In this document: piece after piece, positions 43,423-52,142 of the stretch | Layout: every line of letters starts with the position of its first letter | Position numbering within the stretch: the first letter of the stretch is position 1 | NCBI RefSeq assembly: GCF_035593305.1 | Contig: NZ_CP141615.1 | Coordinates: forward strand, 930,001-994,000 | Origin: Limnochorda sp. L945t | GTDB lineage: Bacteria > Bacillota > Limnochordia > Limnochordales > Geochordaceae | DNA length: 64,000 nt | Direction of reading: 5' to 3' | Program-made: the position numbers and the translations under genes | The notes under the pieces: model-generated | What the model was told of the DNA's origin: nothing | Databases searched by the model: none | What the model saw: the letters and a program-made list of their open reading frames with translations, nothing else

Positions 43423-44117
43423 GGGGCCTGGTGCTGTTCGACCTGGACGGCACGCTGGTCAACAGCGGCGGGGCGGGCCGGCGGGCCATCCAGCGCGCCT
43501 GGGGCGAGGTGTTCGGCCAGGAGGTCGCGCTGGATCCGGGCTGGACGGCCGGTCGGACGGACCCTGCCATCTTCCGGGAGATGGCCAGGGTCGGGGGGAT
43601 CGAGCCCAGGCGGTGGGAGGCCGAACGGGCTCGCCTGGTGGACCGGTACCTGGCCTATCTCTGCGAAGAGGTGGCGAGCCGGCCCGGACGAGTGCTACCC
43701 GGCGTACTGGAGCTGTTACGCCGGGGGCAGCAGGAGGCGCGCTGGGCGCTCGCCCTGGCCACCGGTAACCTCGAGCGGGGCGCCCGGTTGAAGCTTTCGC
43801 CCTTCGACCTCAACCGGTACTTCCCCGTGGGCGGCTTCGGAAGCGACAGCGAGGTGCGCCACGAGCTGTTGCAGGTCGCCGTGCGGCGGGCGCAGGAGCA
43901 CTTCGGCGAGGCGATGGCACCGGTGGTCGTGGGCGACACCCCTCTCGACGTGGAGGCGGCCCACCGAGCCGGGATGGCGGCGGTCGCCGTGGCCACCGGC
44001 CCGTACGGGATGGACGATCTCGCGCGGGCGGGTGCGGAGGCGGTGCTGCCCAGCCTGGAGGATACGGAGCGGGCCTTGCACGCGGTGGCCGCGTGGATGT
44101 TACGTGGCCGTCATTGA
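43419..44117 (+). CDS. HAD-superfamily phosphatase (phosphoglycolate phosphatase-like)
   Basis: The 232-residue protein has the HAD motifs: LFDLDGTLVNSGGAG (motif I, near residue 5), ALATGN (motif II), the lysine in ARLKLSPF, and VVVGDTPLDVEAAHRAGM (motif IV), with a helical cap between I and II. The subgroup is that of phosphoglycolate phosphatase and beta-phosphoglucomutase relatives. The substrate is uncertain. GTG 43419 overlaps the corA stop, so translation is coupled. Confidence 0.88.
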   Translation: MRGLVLFDLDGTLVNSGGAGRRAIQRAWGEVFGQEVALDPGWTAGRTDPAIFREMARVGGIEPRRWEAERARLVDRYLAYLCEEVASRPGRVLPGVLELLRRGQQEARWALALATGNLERGARLKLSPFDLNRYFPVGGFGSDSEVRHELLQVAVRRAQEHFGEAMAPVVVGDTPLDVEAAHRAGMAAVAVATGPYGMDDLARAGAEAVLPSLEDTERALHAVAAWMLRGRH

Positions 44118-44167
44118 AAGTTCATGGGGATAGGGGTAAGGTGGGGACGTACCGAGGCCGGTGGGGG

Positions 44168-44722
44168 GTGAGCCGGGTCCTCGCGATGGGAAGGCCTTCG
44201 GGGTGGCGCCGCACGCTCATGTCGGCCGACTTGCGCTTGTTCTGGTACGTGCACATGCGCATGGCGCGACGCTGGCTCGACCGCTTCATGCGCGTGGTCA
44301 CCCATCTCGGGGGCGTGATGTCCACCGTGGGCTTGTGCACGGCGCTCATCCTCATGGGGCCGGAGACGCGCCGGGTGGGGTATACGGCTCTGTTTGCCCT
44401 CAGCACGAGCCACCTCCTGGTGCAGCTGCTCAAGCGGCAGGTGGAGCGGCCCCGGCCTTACCTGGTGCTCGCTGATCGGAGAGTGATCGTGGCGCCCCTG
44501 TCCGACTACTCCTTCCCGTCCGGGCACACCACGGCGAGCTTCGCGATCGCCACCGTGCTGGCGGCCCGCTGGCCGGCAGCCGGTCCGCTGGCCTTCGCGA
44601 CGGCGTCGATCGTGGGCCTCTCCCGTACGTACCTGGGCCACCACTACCCGTCCGACGTGCTGGCCGGAGCGGCCATCGGCATCCTCTTCGCCTACGTGAG
44701 CGTCGTCGGCATAGGCTGGTGA
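44168..44722 (+). CDS. PAP2-family membrane phosphatase
   Basis: The protein has the three PAP2 motifs: KRQVERPRP, YSFPSGHTTASF and LSRTYLGHHYPSDVLAG, with five or so membrane spans. Such enzymes dephosphorylate undecaprenyl diphosphate or phosphatidic acid at the outer leaflet. The size (about 184 residues from GTG 44168) resembles BcrC/YodM-type undecaprenyl-diphosphate phosphatases. The start is uncertain: the frame is open to 44093 and ATG 44186 is also possible. It is the last gene of the regulator-corA-HAD cluster and is followed by a strong terminator. Confidence 0.88.
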   Translation: MSRVLAMGRPSGWRRTLMSADLRLFWYVHMRMARRWLDRFMRVVTHLGGVMSTVGLCTALILMGPETRRVGYTALFALSTSHLLVQLLKRQVERPRPYLVLADRRVIVAPLSDYSFPSGHTTASFAIATVLAARWPAAGPLAFATASIVGLSRTYLGHHYPSDVLAGAAIGILFAYVSVVGIGW

Positions 44723-44731
44723 ATCGCCGAC

Positions 44732-44766
44732 AGAAGAGGGCCGGCGGCGAGGGCCGGCCCTCTTCT
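44732..44766. terminator. Bidirectional intrinsic terminator between PAP2 gene and glnA
   Basis: AGAAGAGGGCCGGC (44732-44745) pairs perfectly with GCCGGCCCTCTTCT (44753-44766) around a seven-base loop. The A/T-rich ends give TCTTCT-type tails on both strands. It separates two convergent genes. Confidence 0.8.
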
Positions 44767-44828
44767 CGGGCGGGAGACGAGTACGGGGTTGCGGGTCAAG
44801 GCTCGTTCGGCGCTAAGGGTGCCCCCTT

Positions 44829-46289
44829 TCAAACGTCGAAGTAGAGGACGAACTCCCACGGGTGCGGCCGGGTGCCGACCGCCAGCACCTCCCGCTGTTT
44901 CTTGTAGTCGATCCAGAGGTCGATGAAGTCCCTCGTGAAGACGCCCCCCTTGAGCAGGAACTGGTGGTCGTCCCGCAGCGCCTCCAGGGCTTCGTCGAGG
45001 CTGGCCGGCAGCGAACGCAGGGCCAGCAGCTCGGCGGGGGTCAGGCTGTAGATGTCCTTGTCCAGCGGCTCGCCCGGGTCGATGCGGTTCTCGATGCCGT
45101 CCAGGCCGGCCATGAGCATGGCCGCGAAGGCGAGGTACGGGTTGGCCGACGGATCCGGGGGCCGGTACTCGATGCGCTTGGCTTTCGGCTCCTGGGAGTA
45201 CATCGGGATCCGCACGGCAGCGCTGCGGTTGCGCTTGGAGTAGACCAGGTTGACCGGTGCCTCGAAGCCCGGGACCAGCCGCTTGTACGAGTTGGTCGTG
45301 GGGCTGCAAAACGCCGCCAGGGCCCGACCGTGGTGCAGCAGGCCCCCGATGTAGTAGCGGGCCAACTCGGAGAGCCCCGCGTACCCGGAAGGGTCGCAGA
45401 AGAGATTGTTGCCTTCTTTCCACAGGCTCTGGTGGGTGTGCATGCCCGAGCCGTTGTCGCCGTAAATCGGCTTGGGCATGAACGTCACCGTCTTGCCGTA
45501 CTTGCGCGCCACGTTCTTGGCCACGTACTTGAGGAGCATCACCCGGTCCCCCATGCGGGTGAGGGAGTCGAAGCGCAGGTCCACCTCCGCCTGGCCTGCC
45601 GTCGCCACTTCGTGGTGGTGTACCTCGACTCCGACGCCGACGTGCTCGAGGGTGAGGGCGATCTCGGCCCGCACGTCGGCGACCGTGTCGGTCGGCGGCA
45701 CCGGGAAGTATCCCTCCTTGTAGCGGGGCCGGTAGCCGGGGTTGGGGGTGCCGTCCCGGCCCGAGTTCCAGAAGCCCTCGGCGGAGTCGATGAAGTAGTA
45801 CCCGCTGTGCTGGTTTTGGTCGAAGCGCGCGCTGTCGAGGATGAAGAACTCGGCTTCCGGGCCCCAGTAGCTCACGTCGGCGATCCCGGTCGCCTTGAGG
45901 TAGGCTTCCGCCCTGCGGGCGATGTGGCGAGGATCCCGATCGTACGCCTGCCCGCTCACGGGGTCCCGGACCTCGCAGATGAGGCTCAGGGTCGGGTGCT
46001 GGTAAAAGGGATCGATGAACGCGGTGCTGAGGTCGGGAACCAGCAGCATGTCGCTTTCGTGGATCGCCTGGAACCCCCGGATGCTCGACCCGTCGAACCC
46101 GAACCCCTCGGCCAGGCTCTTGGAGCTCAGCTCGTCGATCGGCACGTGGAAATGCTGCCACAACCCCGGAACGTCCACGAACTTGAGGTCGGCCATCACC
46201 ACGCCCTGGCTCCTGGCCTGTTCGACCAGCTCCTGTGCGGTGGTTGCCTTGATGGTGGCCGTCGCCCGCCCGTTCACAACGACCGCCAC
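44829..46289 (-). CDS. glnA: Glutamine synthetase, type I
   Basis: GlnA makes glutamine from glutamate, ammonia and ATP. The 486-residue protein has the GSI landmarks [65 protein letters not shown] and [38 protein letters not shown] near residue 405 retains a tyrosine at the position adenylylated in GSI-beta enzymes, but I see no adenylyltransferase gene here, and GSI-alpha feedback control cannot be excluded. GTG 46289 follows AAAGGAGG by seven bases. It is monocistronic. Confidence 0.97.
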   Translation of the reverse strand: MAVVVNGRATATIKATTAQELVEQARSQGVVMADLKFVDVPGLWQHFHVPIDELSSKSLAEGFGFDGSSIRGFQAIHESDMLLVPDLSTAFIDPFYQHPTLSLICEVRDPVSGQAYDRDPRHIARRAEAYLKATGIADVSYWGPEAEFFILDSARFDQNQHSGYYFIDSAEGFWNSGRDGTPNPGYRPRYKEGYFPVPPTDTVADVRAEIALTLEHVGVGVEVHHHEVATAGQAEVDLRFDSLTRMGDRVMLLKYVAKNVARKYGKTVTFMPKPIYGDNGSGMHTHQSLWKEGNNLFCDPSGYAGLSELARYYIGGLLHHGRALAAFCSPTTNSYKRLVPGFEAPVNLVYSKRNRSAAVRIPMYSQEPKAKRIEYRPPDPSANPYLAFAAMLMAGLDGIENRIDPGEPLDKDIYSLTPAELLALRSLPASLDEALEALRDDHQFLLKGGVFTRDFIDLWIDYKKQREVLAVGTRPHPWEFVLYFDV

Positions 46290-46326
46290 GACCCATCCTC
46301 CTTTCCCCAGCCGGAACTATGGCTGC

Positions 46327-46355
46327 ATTGTAGAAAGCTGTCTGGTTGCTGTCAA
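46327..46355 (-). promoter_or_regulatory. Consensus sigma-A promoter of glnA
   Basis: On the minus strand TTGACA (46355-46350) and TACAAT (46332-46327) are spaced by exactly 17 bases. The leader before GTG 46289 is about 30 bases. Confidence 0.9.
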
Positions 46356-46377
46356 GTCAGTGACATGAGTCATGACA
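46350..46377 (-). repeat. TGTCA repeats upstream of the glnA promoter, candidate operator
   Basis: Read on the minus strand, TGTCA occurs at 46377-46373 and 46365-46361 in direct orientation 12 bases apart, and in inverted form (TGACA) within the -35 at 46354-46350. The central CATGAGTCATG (46364-46374) is a perfect 5-1-5 palindrome. The array abuts the -35, a position suited to regulation. It does not match the GlnR/TnrA box (TGTNA-N7-TNACA), because the second half-site is direct. Confidence 0.45.
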
Positions 46378-46419
46378 TGTATACACGCGGCCGGGCCGGG
46401 CGCGTCCACCGGGCGAGGC

Positions 46420-46428
46420 TGTTACAAT
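46420..46428 (+). promoter_or_regulatory. Extended -10 promoter of mtaB
   Basis: TGTTACAAT is an extended -10 element 27 bases before the mtaB ATG, without an evident -35. It is divergent from the glnA promoter, about 90 bases away. Confidence 0.5.
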
Positions 46429-46454
46429 ACCGGGCGGGGTGACCGGCGAGACCC

Positions 46455-47825
46455 ATGCGCGTGGCGTTCCTCACCCTCGGATGCAAGGTCAACCAATACG
46501 ACACGCAGGCCATGGCGGAGCTCTTCGCCCGGCAGGGGTGGACGGTGGTCGACGGCGAGCAGCGGGCCGACGTGGTCGTGGTCAACACCTGCGCCGTGAC
46601 GGGGGAAGGCGGGCGCAAGAGCCGGCGAGCGATCCGCCGCGCCGTCCGGCAGGCACGGCCCGGGACCATGGTGCTGGTCACGGGATGCCTGGCCCAGCTG
46701 GAATCCGAGCAGCTGGCAGCCATCCCGGGAGTACGGGCGGTGGTGGGGCCGGACCGCCGCCGGAGGCTGGTGGAGATCGCCATGGAGCGCTCGGGTCGGG
46801 TCGCGGGCGATGGCCCATCGCCCGAAGTGGACGTGGCTCTCGAGCCTCGTCGGGGACGGCGCTCCTGGGAGGAGCTTCCCGTCCGCTCGTTCGTCGAACG
46901 TTCCCGGGCCGTCGTCAAGGTGCAGGACGGCTGCGACGAGATGTGCGCCTTCTGCGTCGTGCCCTACGTGCGCGGGCGTTCTCGCAGCCGGCCGCCCGAG
47001 GCGGTGATCGACGAGGTGCGCACCCTGGCCGCGGCCGGCTACCAGGAGATCGTGGTGAGCGGGATCCATCTGGGCGCCTACGGAGCGGACGGCTGGGATC
47101 TCACCCGGTTGCTGGAGGCCATCGAGGAGGTACCGGGGTCGTTCCGGGTGCGGCTCAGCTCGCTCCTGCCGGGAAGCCTCACAGAGTCCCTCGTGCGACG
47201 GTGGGGGGATTCCCGGCGGCTCTGCCCGCACCTTCATCTCTCCTTGCAGTCGGGAGACGATGAGATACTCGAGCGCATGGGCCGGCGCTACCGGATGGCC
47301 GAGGTGGAAGAGAGGGTGGAGGCGCTCCGCTCCTCGAGGCCGGATCTGGCGGTGAGCGCCGACGTGATCGTGGGATTCCCGGGCGAGAGCGACCGGGCGG
47401 CAGAAGCCACGGTAGAAGCCCTGCGGAGGTTGGGGGTGGCCCGGGTGCATGCCTTCCCCTATTCGGCCCGCCCGCTGACCCGGGCCGCCCGCCTGGACGG
47501 CCGGGTGCCGCCCGAGGTCGTTCGCCGGCGGATGCAGCGGGTGAGGGCCGTGGCTGCAGAGCTGGCCGTTCGGTACCACCGTTCGCTCGTCGGGCGCGAG
47601 GTGGACGTGCTCGTGGAGCGGAGCCCGTCCGCAACCATCTGGGCCGAAGGCGTCGACGAGCACTACGTCCGGGTCCGGCTGGCCGGCATGGCCGGGAACG
47701 GGGTGCGCCCGGGGCGGGTCGTTCGCGCGCAGGTCCTGGAAGCGGGCCGGATGCGGGTGCTTGCCTCGCCCGTGGAGCCTCCCCCAGAGGGAAGGAATCC
47801 GCAGGGCAACGTGGAACCTGCCTGA
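46455..47825 (+). CDS. mtaB: tRNA t6A37 methylthiotransferase MtaB
   Basis: MtaB adds a methylthio group to N6-threonylcarbamoyladenosine at tRNA position 37. The 456-residue radical SAM protein has the N-terminal MTTase cysteines at 10 and 46 and a third in VTGCLA, the radical SAM motif CDEMCAFCVVPYVRGRSRSR near residue 160, LHLSLQSGDDEIL, and VIVGFPGES. A C-terminal TRAM-like domain follows. The opening MRVAFLTLGCKVNQYDTQAM is diagnostic of MtaB over MiaB. It precedes rpsU, the common order in Firmicutes. Confidence 0.95.
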   Translation: MRVAFLTLGCKVNQYDTQAMAELFARQGWTVVDGEQRADVVVVNTCAVTGEGGRKSRRAIRRAVRQARPGTMVLVTGCLAQLESEQLAAIPGVRAVVGPDRRRRLVEIAMERSGRVAGDGPSPEVDVALEPRRGRRSWEELPVRSFVERSRAVVKVQDGCDEMCAFCVVPYVRGRSRSRPPEAVIDEVRTLAAAGYQEIVVSGIHLGAYGADGWDLTRLLEAIEEVPGSFRVRLSSLLPGSLTESLVRRWGDSRRLCPHLHLSLQSGDDEILERMGRRYRMAEVEERVEALRSSRPDLAVSADVIVGFPGESDRAAEATVEALRRLGVARVHAFPYSARPLTRAARLDGRVPPEVVRRRMQRVRAVAAELAVRYHRSLVGREVDVLVERSPSATIWAEGVDEHYVRVRLAGMAGNGVRPGRVVRAQVLEAGRMRVLASPVEPPPEGRNPQGNVEPA

Positions 47826-47910
47826 GTATCCCCGGTGCCGCGGAGGGAGCCGATAGGGGTTCGGGGGTCCCGCCGGCCGGTTTCCGGACGTTGCGAAGGG
47901 GGGGCCGGCA

Positions 47911-48084
47911 TTGGCCGAGATCCATATCGGGGACAACGAGTCACTGGATGCGGCCCTCAGACGCTTCAAGCGGATCATGCAGCGCGACGGGATCATGGCG
48001 GAGATGCGCAGGCGAGAGCATTACGTGAAGCCGAGTGTGCGGCGCAAGCAAAAGGCACAACAGGCGAAGCGGCGCCGCGGCTAG
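47911..48084 (+). CDS. rpsU: 30S ribosomal protein S21
   Basis: This 57-codon gene follows mtaB. The product begins AEIHIGDNESLDAALRRFKR and continues IMQRDGIMAEMRRREHYVKPS with a basic tail, the typical S21 pattern and size (58 residues in Bacillus). The TTG start at 47911 follows AAGGGGGGG at normal spacing. S21 sits near the anti-SD region of the 30S subunit and aids initiation. In Bacillus a YqeY gene usually follows; here nfeD comes next. Confidence 0.95.
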   Translation: MAEIHIGDNESLDAALRRFKRIMQRDGIMAEMRRREHYVKPSVRRKQKAQQAKRRRG

Positions 48085-49548
48085 GTGCGGGACGGAGCCT
48101 GTCAGGCCAAGGATGAGGTCGCCCGGGGTCGAAAGGAGATCCCGGGCGACTCGTTTTGTCGCCGGAGAGGAGAGTCGGCCACGCGGCACCCGTACCGGAG
48201 AGCTCTGGCCCTCGTCGCCTCCATGGCGGCGCTGCTCGCGCCGGCTGCGCCGGCGGTGGATGCCTCTTCCTCGCACCCCCGGCGGGCGCCCATCGCCGTT
48301 GCTCCGGGAAAGGCGCCGGTCGTATACGTGGTGCCCATTCGGGGCGTGATCGAGCTGGGGCTGGCGGAGTTCGTGCGCCGGGCCGTCAGCCAGGCCCAGC
48401 AGGCGGGCGCGGATGCGCTCATGCTCGACGTCAACACGCCGGGCGGCCGGCTCGATGCGGGCGAGGAGATCCGGGACGCATTGCTCGACGCCCGGTTGCC
48501 CACCGTCGCGTTCGTCTCCGAGCGGGCGCAGTCGGCCGGGGCGCTGGTGAGCCTCGCCGCCGACTACCTGGTGATGGCGCCGGCCGCCAGCATCGGCGCG
48601 GCCGAGCCCATCCCCGCCGAGGAGAAGATCGTGTCGGCGGTGCGGGCCGAGTTCGAGGCGACGGCGCAGGCCAAGGGGCGGGATCCCCGCATCGCGGCGG
48701 CGATGGTCGACAAGAGCGTGGCGATCCCGGGCCTGGTGGAGGCGGGGAAGCTCCTGACGCTTCCGGCTCGAGAGGCGCTCAAGTTCGGCTTTGCCGACGC
48801 CATCGCGCCCGACCGGGAGCAGGCGGCGGCCGCCGTGGGGCTTCGGGGAGCGCGGTTCGTGGAGGTTCGTCCCAACTGGGCGGAGCGGCTCGTGCGCTTC
48901 TTGACGGAGCCCACGGTCAGCTCCCTTTTGCTCACCATCGGCTTTCTCGGCATGATCTACGAGCTCGCCACGGCCGGGTGGGGGGTCGCCGGCACGGTGG
49001 GACTCGTCGCCCTCGGGCTCTTCTTCGGGGCGAGGCTCTTGACCGGGCTCGCCGGATGGGAGGTCGTGCTGCTCTTCCTGGTGGGAGTGGCGCTGCTCGT
49101 GGTCGAGCTGGTGGCCGTCCCCGGCTTCGGCATCGCCGGCGTCCCCGGCCTGCTGGCCGTGTTCGCCAGTCTTTACCTTTCCTTCCGGGACGCCGCCTCC
49201 GCCGCGTACGTCATCGGGGGGTCCATCGCGATGACGGCCCTGGTGGCGGCGCTGACATTCCGGTACGTGCGGCGCACCCGCACGTGGAGCCAGATCGTGC
49301 TCGGGGCGAGGCAGCGCCGGGAAGAGGGGTACCTGGCCTCTTCCAGCATGAGCGCCTGGCAGGGCAAGCGAGGACGGGCCATCTCTCCGCTGCGCCCGGC
49401 AGGCGTGGTGGAGATCGAGGGGATGCGCGTGGACGCGAGCACCGAGGGGGAGTTCGTCGACGCGGGGACCGCGGTGGAGGTGGTGCGGGTGGACGGCCCC
49501 AGCCTGGTCGTTCGTCCGGTGACGTCCCGGCAAGAGAGGGCGGGGTAG
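48085..49548 (+). CDS. nfeD: NfeD-like membrane serine protease (long form)
   Basis: Long NfeD proteins combine a Clp-fold protease with a membrane domain and an OB-fold tail and work with flotillins. The protein has a signal or anchor ([18 protein letters not shown]), the protease with [11 protein letters not shown], nucleophile Ser in [24 protein letters not shown] and the Lys in [12 protein letters not shown], four or so spans, and a C-terminal OB domain with [28 protein letters not shown]. The frame start GTG 48085 has no SD and gives a long basic extension. A strong AGGAGAG at 48168-48174 points instead to ACG 48181. It pairs with floA. Confidence 0.92.
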   Translation: MRDGACQAKDEVARGRKEIPGDSFCRRRGESATRHPYRRALALVASMAALLAPAAPAVDASSSHPRRAPIAVAPGKAPVVYVVPIRGVIELGLAEFVRRAVSQAQQAGADALMLDVNTPGGRLDAGEEIRDALLDARLPTVAFVSERAQSAGALVSLAADYLVMAPAASIGAAEPIPAEEKIVSAVRAEFEATAQAKGRDPRIAAAMVDKSVAIPGLVEAGKLLTLPAREALKFGFADAIAPDREQAAAAVGLRGARFVEVRPNWAERLVRFLTEPTVSSLLLTIGFLGMIYELATAGWGVAGTVGLVALGLFFGARLLTGLAGWEVVLLFLVGVALLVVELVAVPGFGIAGVPGLLAVFASLYLSFRDAASAAYVIGGSIAMTALVAALTFRYVRRTRTWSQIVLGARQRREEGYLASSSMSAWQGKRGRAISPLRPAGVVEIEGMRVDASTEGEFVDAGTAVEVVRVDGPSLVVRPVTSRQERAG

Positions 49549-49552
49549 GGCG

Positions 49553-50629
49553 GTGGAGACGCTGCTTCTCTTCTGGCTCCCGGTCATTCTCGTCGTTCTG
49601 TTCTTGGTGATCCTGCTCAACTTCATCCCCGTCGGGCTGTGGATCTCGGCGTGGGCGGCGGGCGTGGGGGTGAGCATCTTCACGCTGGTCGGCATGCGGC
49701 TGCGGCGGGTGCCGCCGGCGGGGATCATCCTGCCTCTCATCAAGGCTTACAAGGCAGGCCTGGACGTGGCCATCGACAAGCTGGAGGCGCACTTCCTGGC
49801 CGGCGGCAACGTCGACCGCGTGATCGACGCCCTGATTGCCGCCCAGCGGGCCAACATCAACCTCACCTTCGAGCGGGCGGCCGCCATCGACCTCGCCGGG
49901 CGCAACGTGCTGGAAGCCGTCCAGATGAGCGTCAACCCCAAGGTGATCGAGACGCCGATCGTGGCGGCCGTCGCCAAGGACGGGATCGAGCTCAAGGTCA
50001 AAGCCCGGGTGACGGTGCGGGCCAACATCGACCGGCTCGTGGGCGGCGCCGGAGAGGCGACCATCATCGCCCGGGTGGGCGAGGGCATCGTGACGACCGT
50101 CGGCTCTTCCAACACGCACAAGGAAGTCCTGGAAAACCCCGATCGCATCTCGAAGACCGTGCTCGGCAAAGGGCTCGACGCGGGCACGGCGTTCACGATC
50201 CTCTCCATCGACATCGCCGACGTGGACGTCGGGCGCAACATCGGGGCGCAACTCCAGGTGGACCAGGCCATCGCCGACAAAAACATCGCGGAGGCGAAGG
50301 CGGCCGAGCGGCGGTTCGCCGCCATGGCCCGGGAGCAGGAGATGCTGGCCATGGTGCAGGAGATGCGGGCCCGGGTCGTGGAGGCCGAGGCCGAGGTGCC
50401 CCGCAGCCTCGCGGCGGCGCTGCGCGAGGGCAAGATCGGGGTCATGGATTACTACACCATGCAAAACATCCTGGCCGACACCGCCATGCGCCAGGCCATC
50501 GGCCAGATGACCGAGGGGCAGACCGGACGCCCGGGGCCCGGCGCCCCGCCCTCCAGCCTCCCCGGCGCCACCGGCGGCGGGCCGGGGGCAGGGCCGCAGC
50601 GTCCGGCTCCGGCGCGAGAGGGAACCTGA
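49553..50629 (+). CDS. floA: Flotillin-like protein FloA
   Basis: FloA scaffolds membrane microdomains. The 358-residue protein has an N-terminal membrane hairpin (residues 5-50), a basic region ([47 protein letters not shown]) and an SPFH-like domain with [52 protein letters not shown] and [31 protein letters not shown], then coiled coil. This matches Bacillus YqfA. GTG 49553 is five bases after the nfeD stop, so the pair is an operon. The Gly/Pro-rich tail is longer than usual. Confidence 0.95.
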   Translation: METLLLFWLPVILVVLFLVILLNFIPVGLWISAWAAGVGVSIFTLVGMRLRRVPPAGIILPLIKAYKAGLDVAIDKLEAHFLAGGNVDRVIDALIAAQRANINLTFERAAAIDLAGRNVLEAVQMSVNPKVIETPIVAAVAKDGIELKVKARVTVRANIDRLVGGAGEATIIARVGEGIVTTVGSSNTHKEVLENPDRISKTVLGKGLDAGTAFTILSIDIADVDVGRNIGAQLQVDQAIADKNIAEAKAAERRFAAMAREQEMLAMVQEMRARVVEAEAEVPRSLAAALREGKIGVMDYYTMQNILADTAMRQAIGQMTEGQTGRPGPGAPPSSLPGATGGGPGAGPQRPAPAREGT

Positions 50630-50635
50630 TCCCCC

Positions 50636-51025
50636 GTGGATGCCCTCGTCGCCCTGCTCATCGTTGTGGCGCTCTCCGTGGTGGAGCGGCTCGCGACGCG
50701 AGGGTCGCGCCAGGTCGAGAAGCCGGCCCCGCCAAGCGGGCAGGGGGCCGGGCAGCCGCCCGAGGGCGCTGCGGCGGCGCGACCCCGGGCCTCCCCGGTA
50801 GAGGAAGCTCCGATAGCGGAGCCGGAGGCCGGGGGCGCTCCCGAGCAGGAACAGGCGCCGGTCCTTCCCGGCCGGGAGCAACCCCCTCCGCCACGCCCAC
50901 AGCCCGGCACGGCCTCTCTGGGGCTGGCCGGGGCCCAGGCGGTGCGCCTGGGCATCGTCATGAGCGAGGTGCTGGGCCCGCCCCGGGCGCGCCGGCCCTA
51001 CCGGCCCCCCACCTCACGCCGATGA
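50636..51025 (+). CDS. Small membrane-anchored Pro-rich protein of unknown function
   Basis: I do not recognise this 129-residue protein. It has one N-terminal membrane span (LVALLIVVALSVVERL), a Pro/Gly/Glu-rich disordered middle of about 75 residues, and a more ordered-looking end, QAVRLGIVMSEVLGPPRARRPYRPP, whose SEVLGPPRA motif looks conserved rather than random. It follows floA by six bases and is probably co-transcribed with nfeD-floA. Its end overlaps a convergent gene by 12 bases. Confidence 0.65.
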   Translation: MDALVALLIVVALSVVERLATRGSRQVEKPAPPSGQGAGQPPEGAAAARPRASPVEEAPIAEPEAGGAPEQEQAPVLPGREQPPPPRPQPGTASLGLAGAQAVRLGIVMSEVLGPPRARRPYRPPTSRR

Positions 51026-51475
51026 CCAGCCCCGGGCGGCTGCGCCGACGACGGCGCCCAGGACGCTGCCCGGGCCGCACAGCAAGAGCGACAGGGCGAC
51101 GCGCTGGAAGGCGTAAAGCATGGCGGCGTTGCTCGGGGCTGCCTCCCCGCTCCAGGCGGGAGCTGCCACCACGGCCATCAGCACCATCTCCGCGAGCACC
51201 AGGCTGGCCAGCGCCTGGAGCACGGCAGGGGCCGGCCGGGCGGTGCGCAACCCCAACAACACCGCGCTCGCGACGGACCAGGCGACGCCCGCGGTCGCCC
51301 CGGCCCGGGCAAGCCACGGGAGCGGGCTCAGCGCGGGCAGGGTCCAGTTGGCCAGCAAGAAACCCAGGGCCAGTCCGGCTCCCACGACGCTGACCCCGTC
51401 CGCCAGGATGCGGGAGAGGGCGGCTTCCTTCCCGGGCGGCGCCGCTGTCCCCGAGGCCGGGGATGGCCGGCTCAC
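51014..51475 (-). CDS. Small integral membrane protein, unknown
   Basis: The 153-residue product has about four hydrophobic spans (VSVVGAGLALGFLLANW, WLARAGATAGVAWSVASAVLLGL, ALASLVLAEMVLMAVVA, RVALSLLLCGPGSVLGAVVGAAA) and no recognisable motif. Its ATG overlaps the stop of the upstream gene (51472-51942) by four bases, so the two form an operon. The function cannot be told from sequence. Confidence 0.65.
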   Translation of the reverse strand: MSRPSPASGTAAPPGKEAALSRILADGVSVVGAGLALGFLLANWTLPALSPLPWLARAGATAGVAWSVASAVLLGLRTARPAPAVLQALASLVLAEMVLMAVVAAPAWSGEAAPSNAAMLYAFQRVALSLLLCGPGSVLGAVVGAAARGWSSA

Positions 51476-51942
51476 GACGACCCCTCCCCCGGGTGGTACT
51501 CCACTCGATACTCGAAGGTGTGGCTTCCCGCCACGGGCAGCTGCAAGCGCCCCGATACGGCCAGTCGCCAGACGGTCGCCGTGCCCGGCGGCGCGGCCGA
51601 GGCAAACGGTACCTGCAGCAACTGCTCGCCGCCGGCCGCAGGGATCTCCAGGGGACGGTCCCGCAGGTCCACGCTGGCGGCCCCCGCATACCGCCCGTCC
51701 TGCCAGGCCAGCACCTGCACCTCGAGCAACACCACGGGCCAGGGCCCGCCGTTACGGTAACGGAGGTCCACCACGAGCCGTGGGGCCGCTTGCACCCGAG
51801 CCACGTCCACCGCGAGGCGGTTGAGCGCACGGGTCAGCGCGACGTAGCGCTGGGCCAGGCTCCACGAGCCGGCCAGCCCCAGGGTCCCCGCGATCGCCAG
51901 CGCCAGGCCGATCGCCTGGGCCCATCGTGGTCGCTGCCGCAC
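51472..51942 (-). CDS. Membrane-anchored extracytoplasmic protein, unknown
   Basis: The 156-residue protein has one N-terminal span (AIGLALAIAGTLGLAGSWSLA) followed by an all-beta-looking domain: APRLVVDLRYRNGGPWPVVLLEVQVLAWQDGRYAGAA, PLEIPAAGGEQLLQVPF, TVWRLAVSGRLQLPVAG, HTFEYRVEYHPGEG. The pattern recalls LEA-type-2 or immunoglobulin-like extracytoplasmic domains, but no family is certain. It is the first gene of a two-gene operon with the multispan protein downstream. Confidence 0.7.
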   Translation of the reverse strand: MRQRPRWAQAIGLALAIAGTLGLAGSWSLAQRYVALTRALNRLAVDVARVQAAPRLVVDLRYRNGGPWPVVLLEVQVLAWQDGRYAGAASVDLRDRPLEIPAAGGEQLLQVPFASAAPPGTATVWRLAVSGRLQLPVAGSHTFEYRVEYHPGEGSS

Positions 51943-52142
51943 GCTGCCACTTCCTCGTGGGTCGCGGGATTGGCCGCAGACGGCCGCGCCCTAGATTACG
52001 TTCGCGACGCGTGCCATTCCTCTACCCGGCGACCGGCTGTGAGGCGTCCGCCGCCTGCCTCTCCACGCTTGCGCGGCGAGGCGGAGGGAGCCACAATGTC
52101 GGTGCGCGTGGGCCGAGGGTTTCGAAGGAGGCGCGACCATCG

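Noticed and set aside
46350..46377. A GlnR/TnrA box upstream of glnA
   Set aside because: The consensus TGTNA-N7-TNACA needs inverted half-sites; the second half here is again TGTCA, so I list only the repeats.
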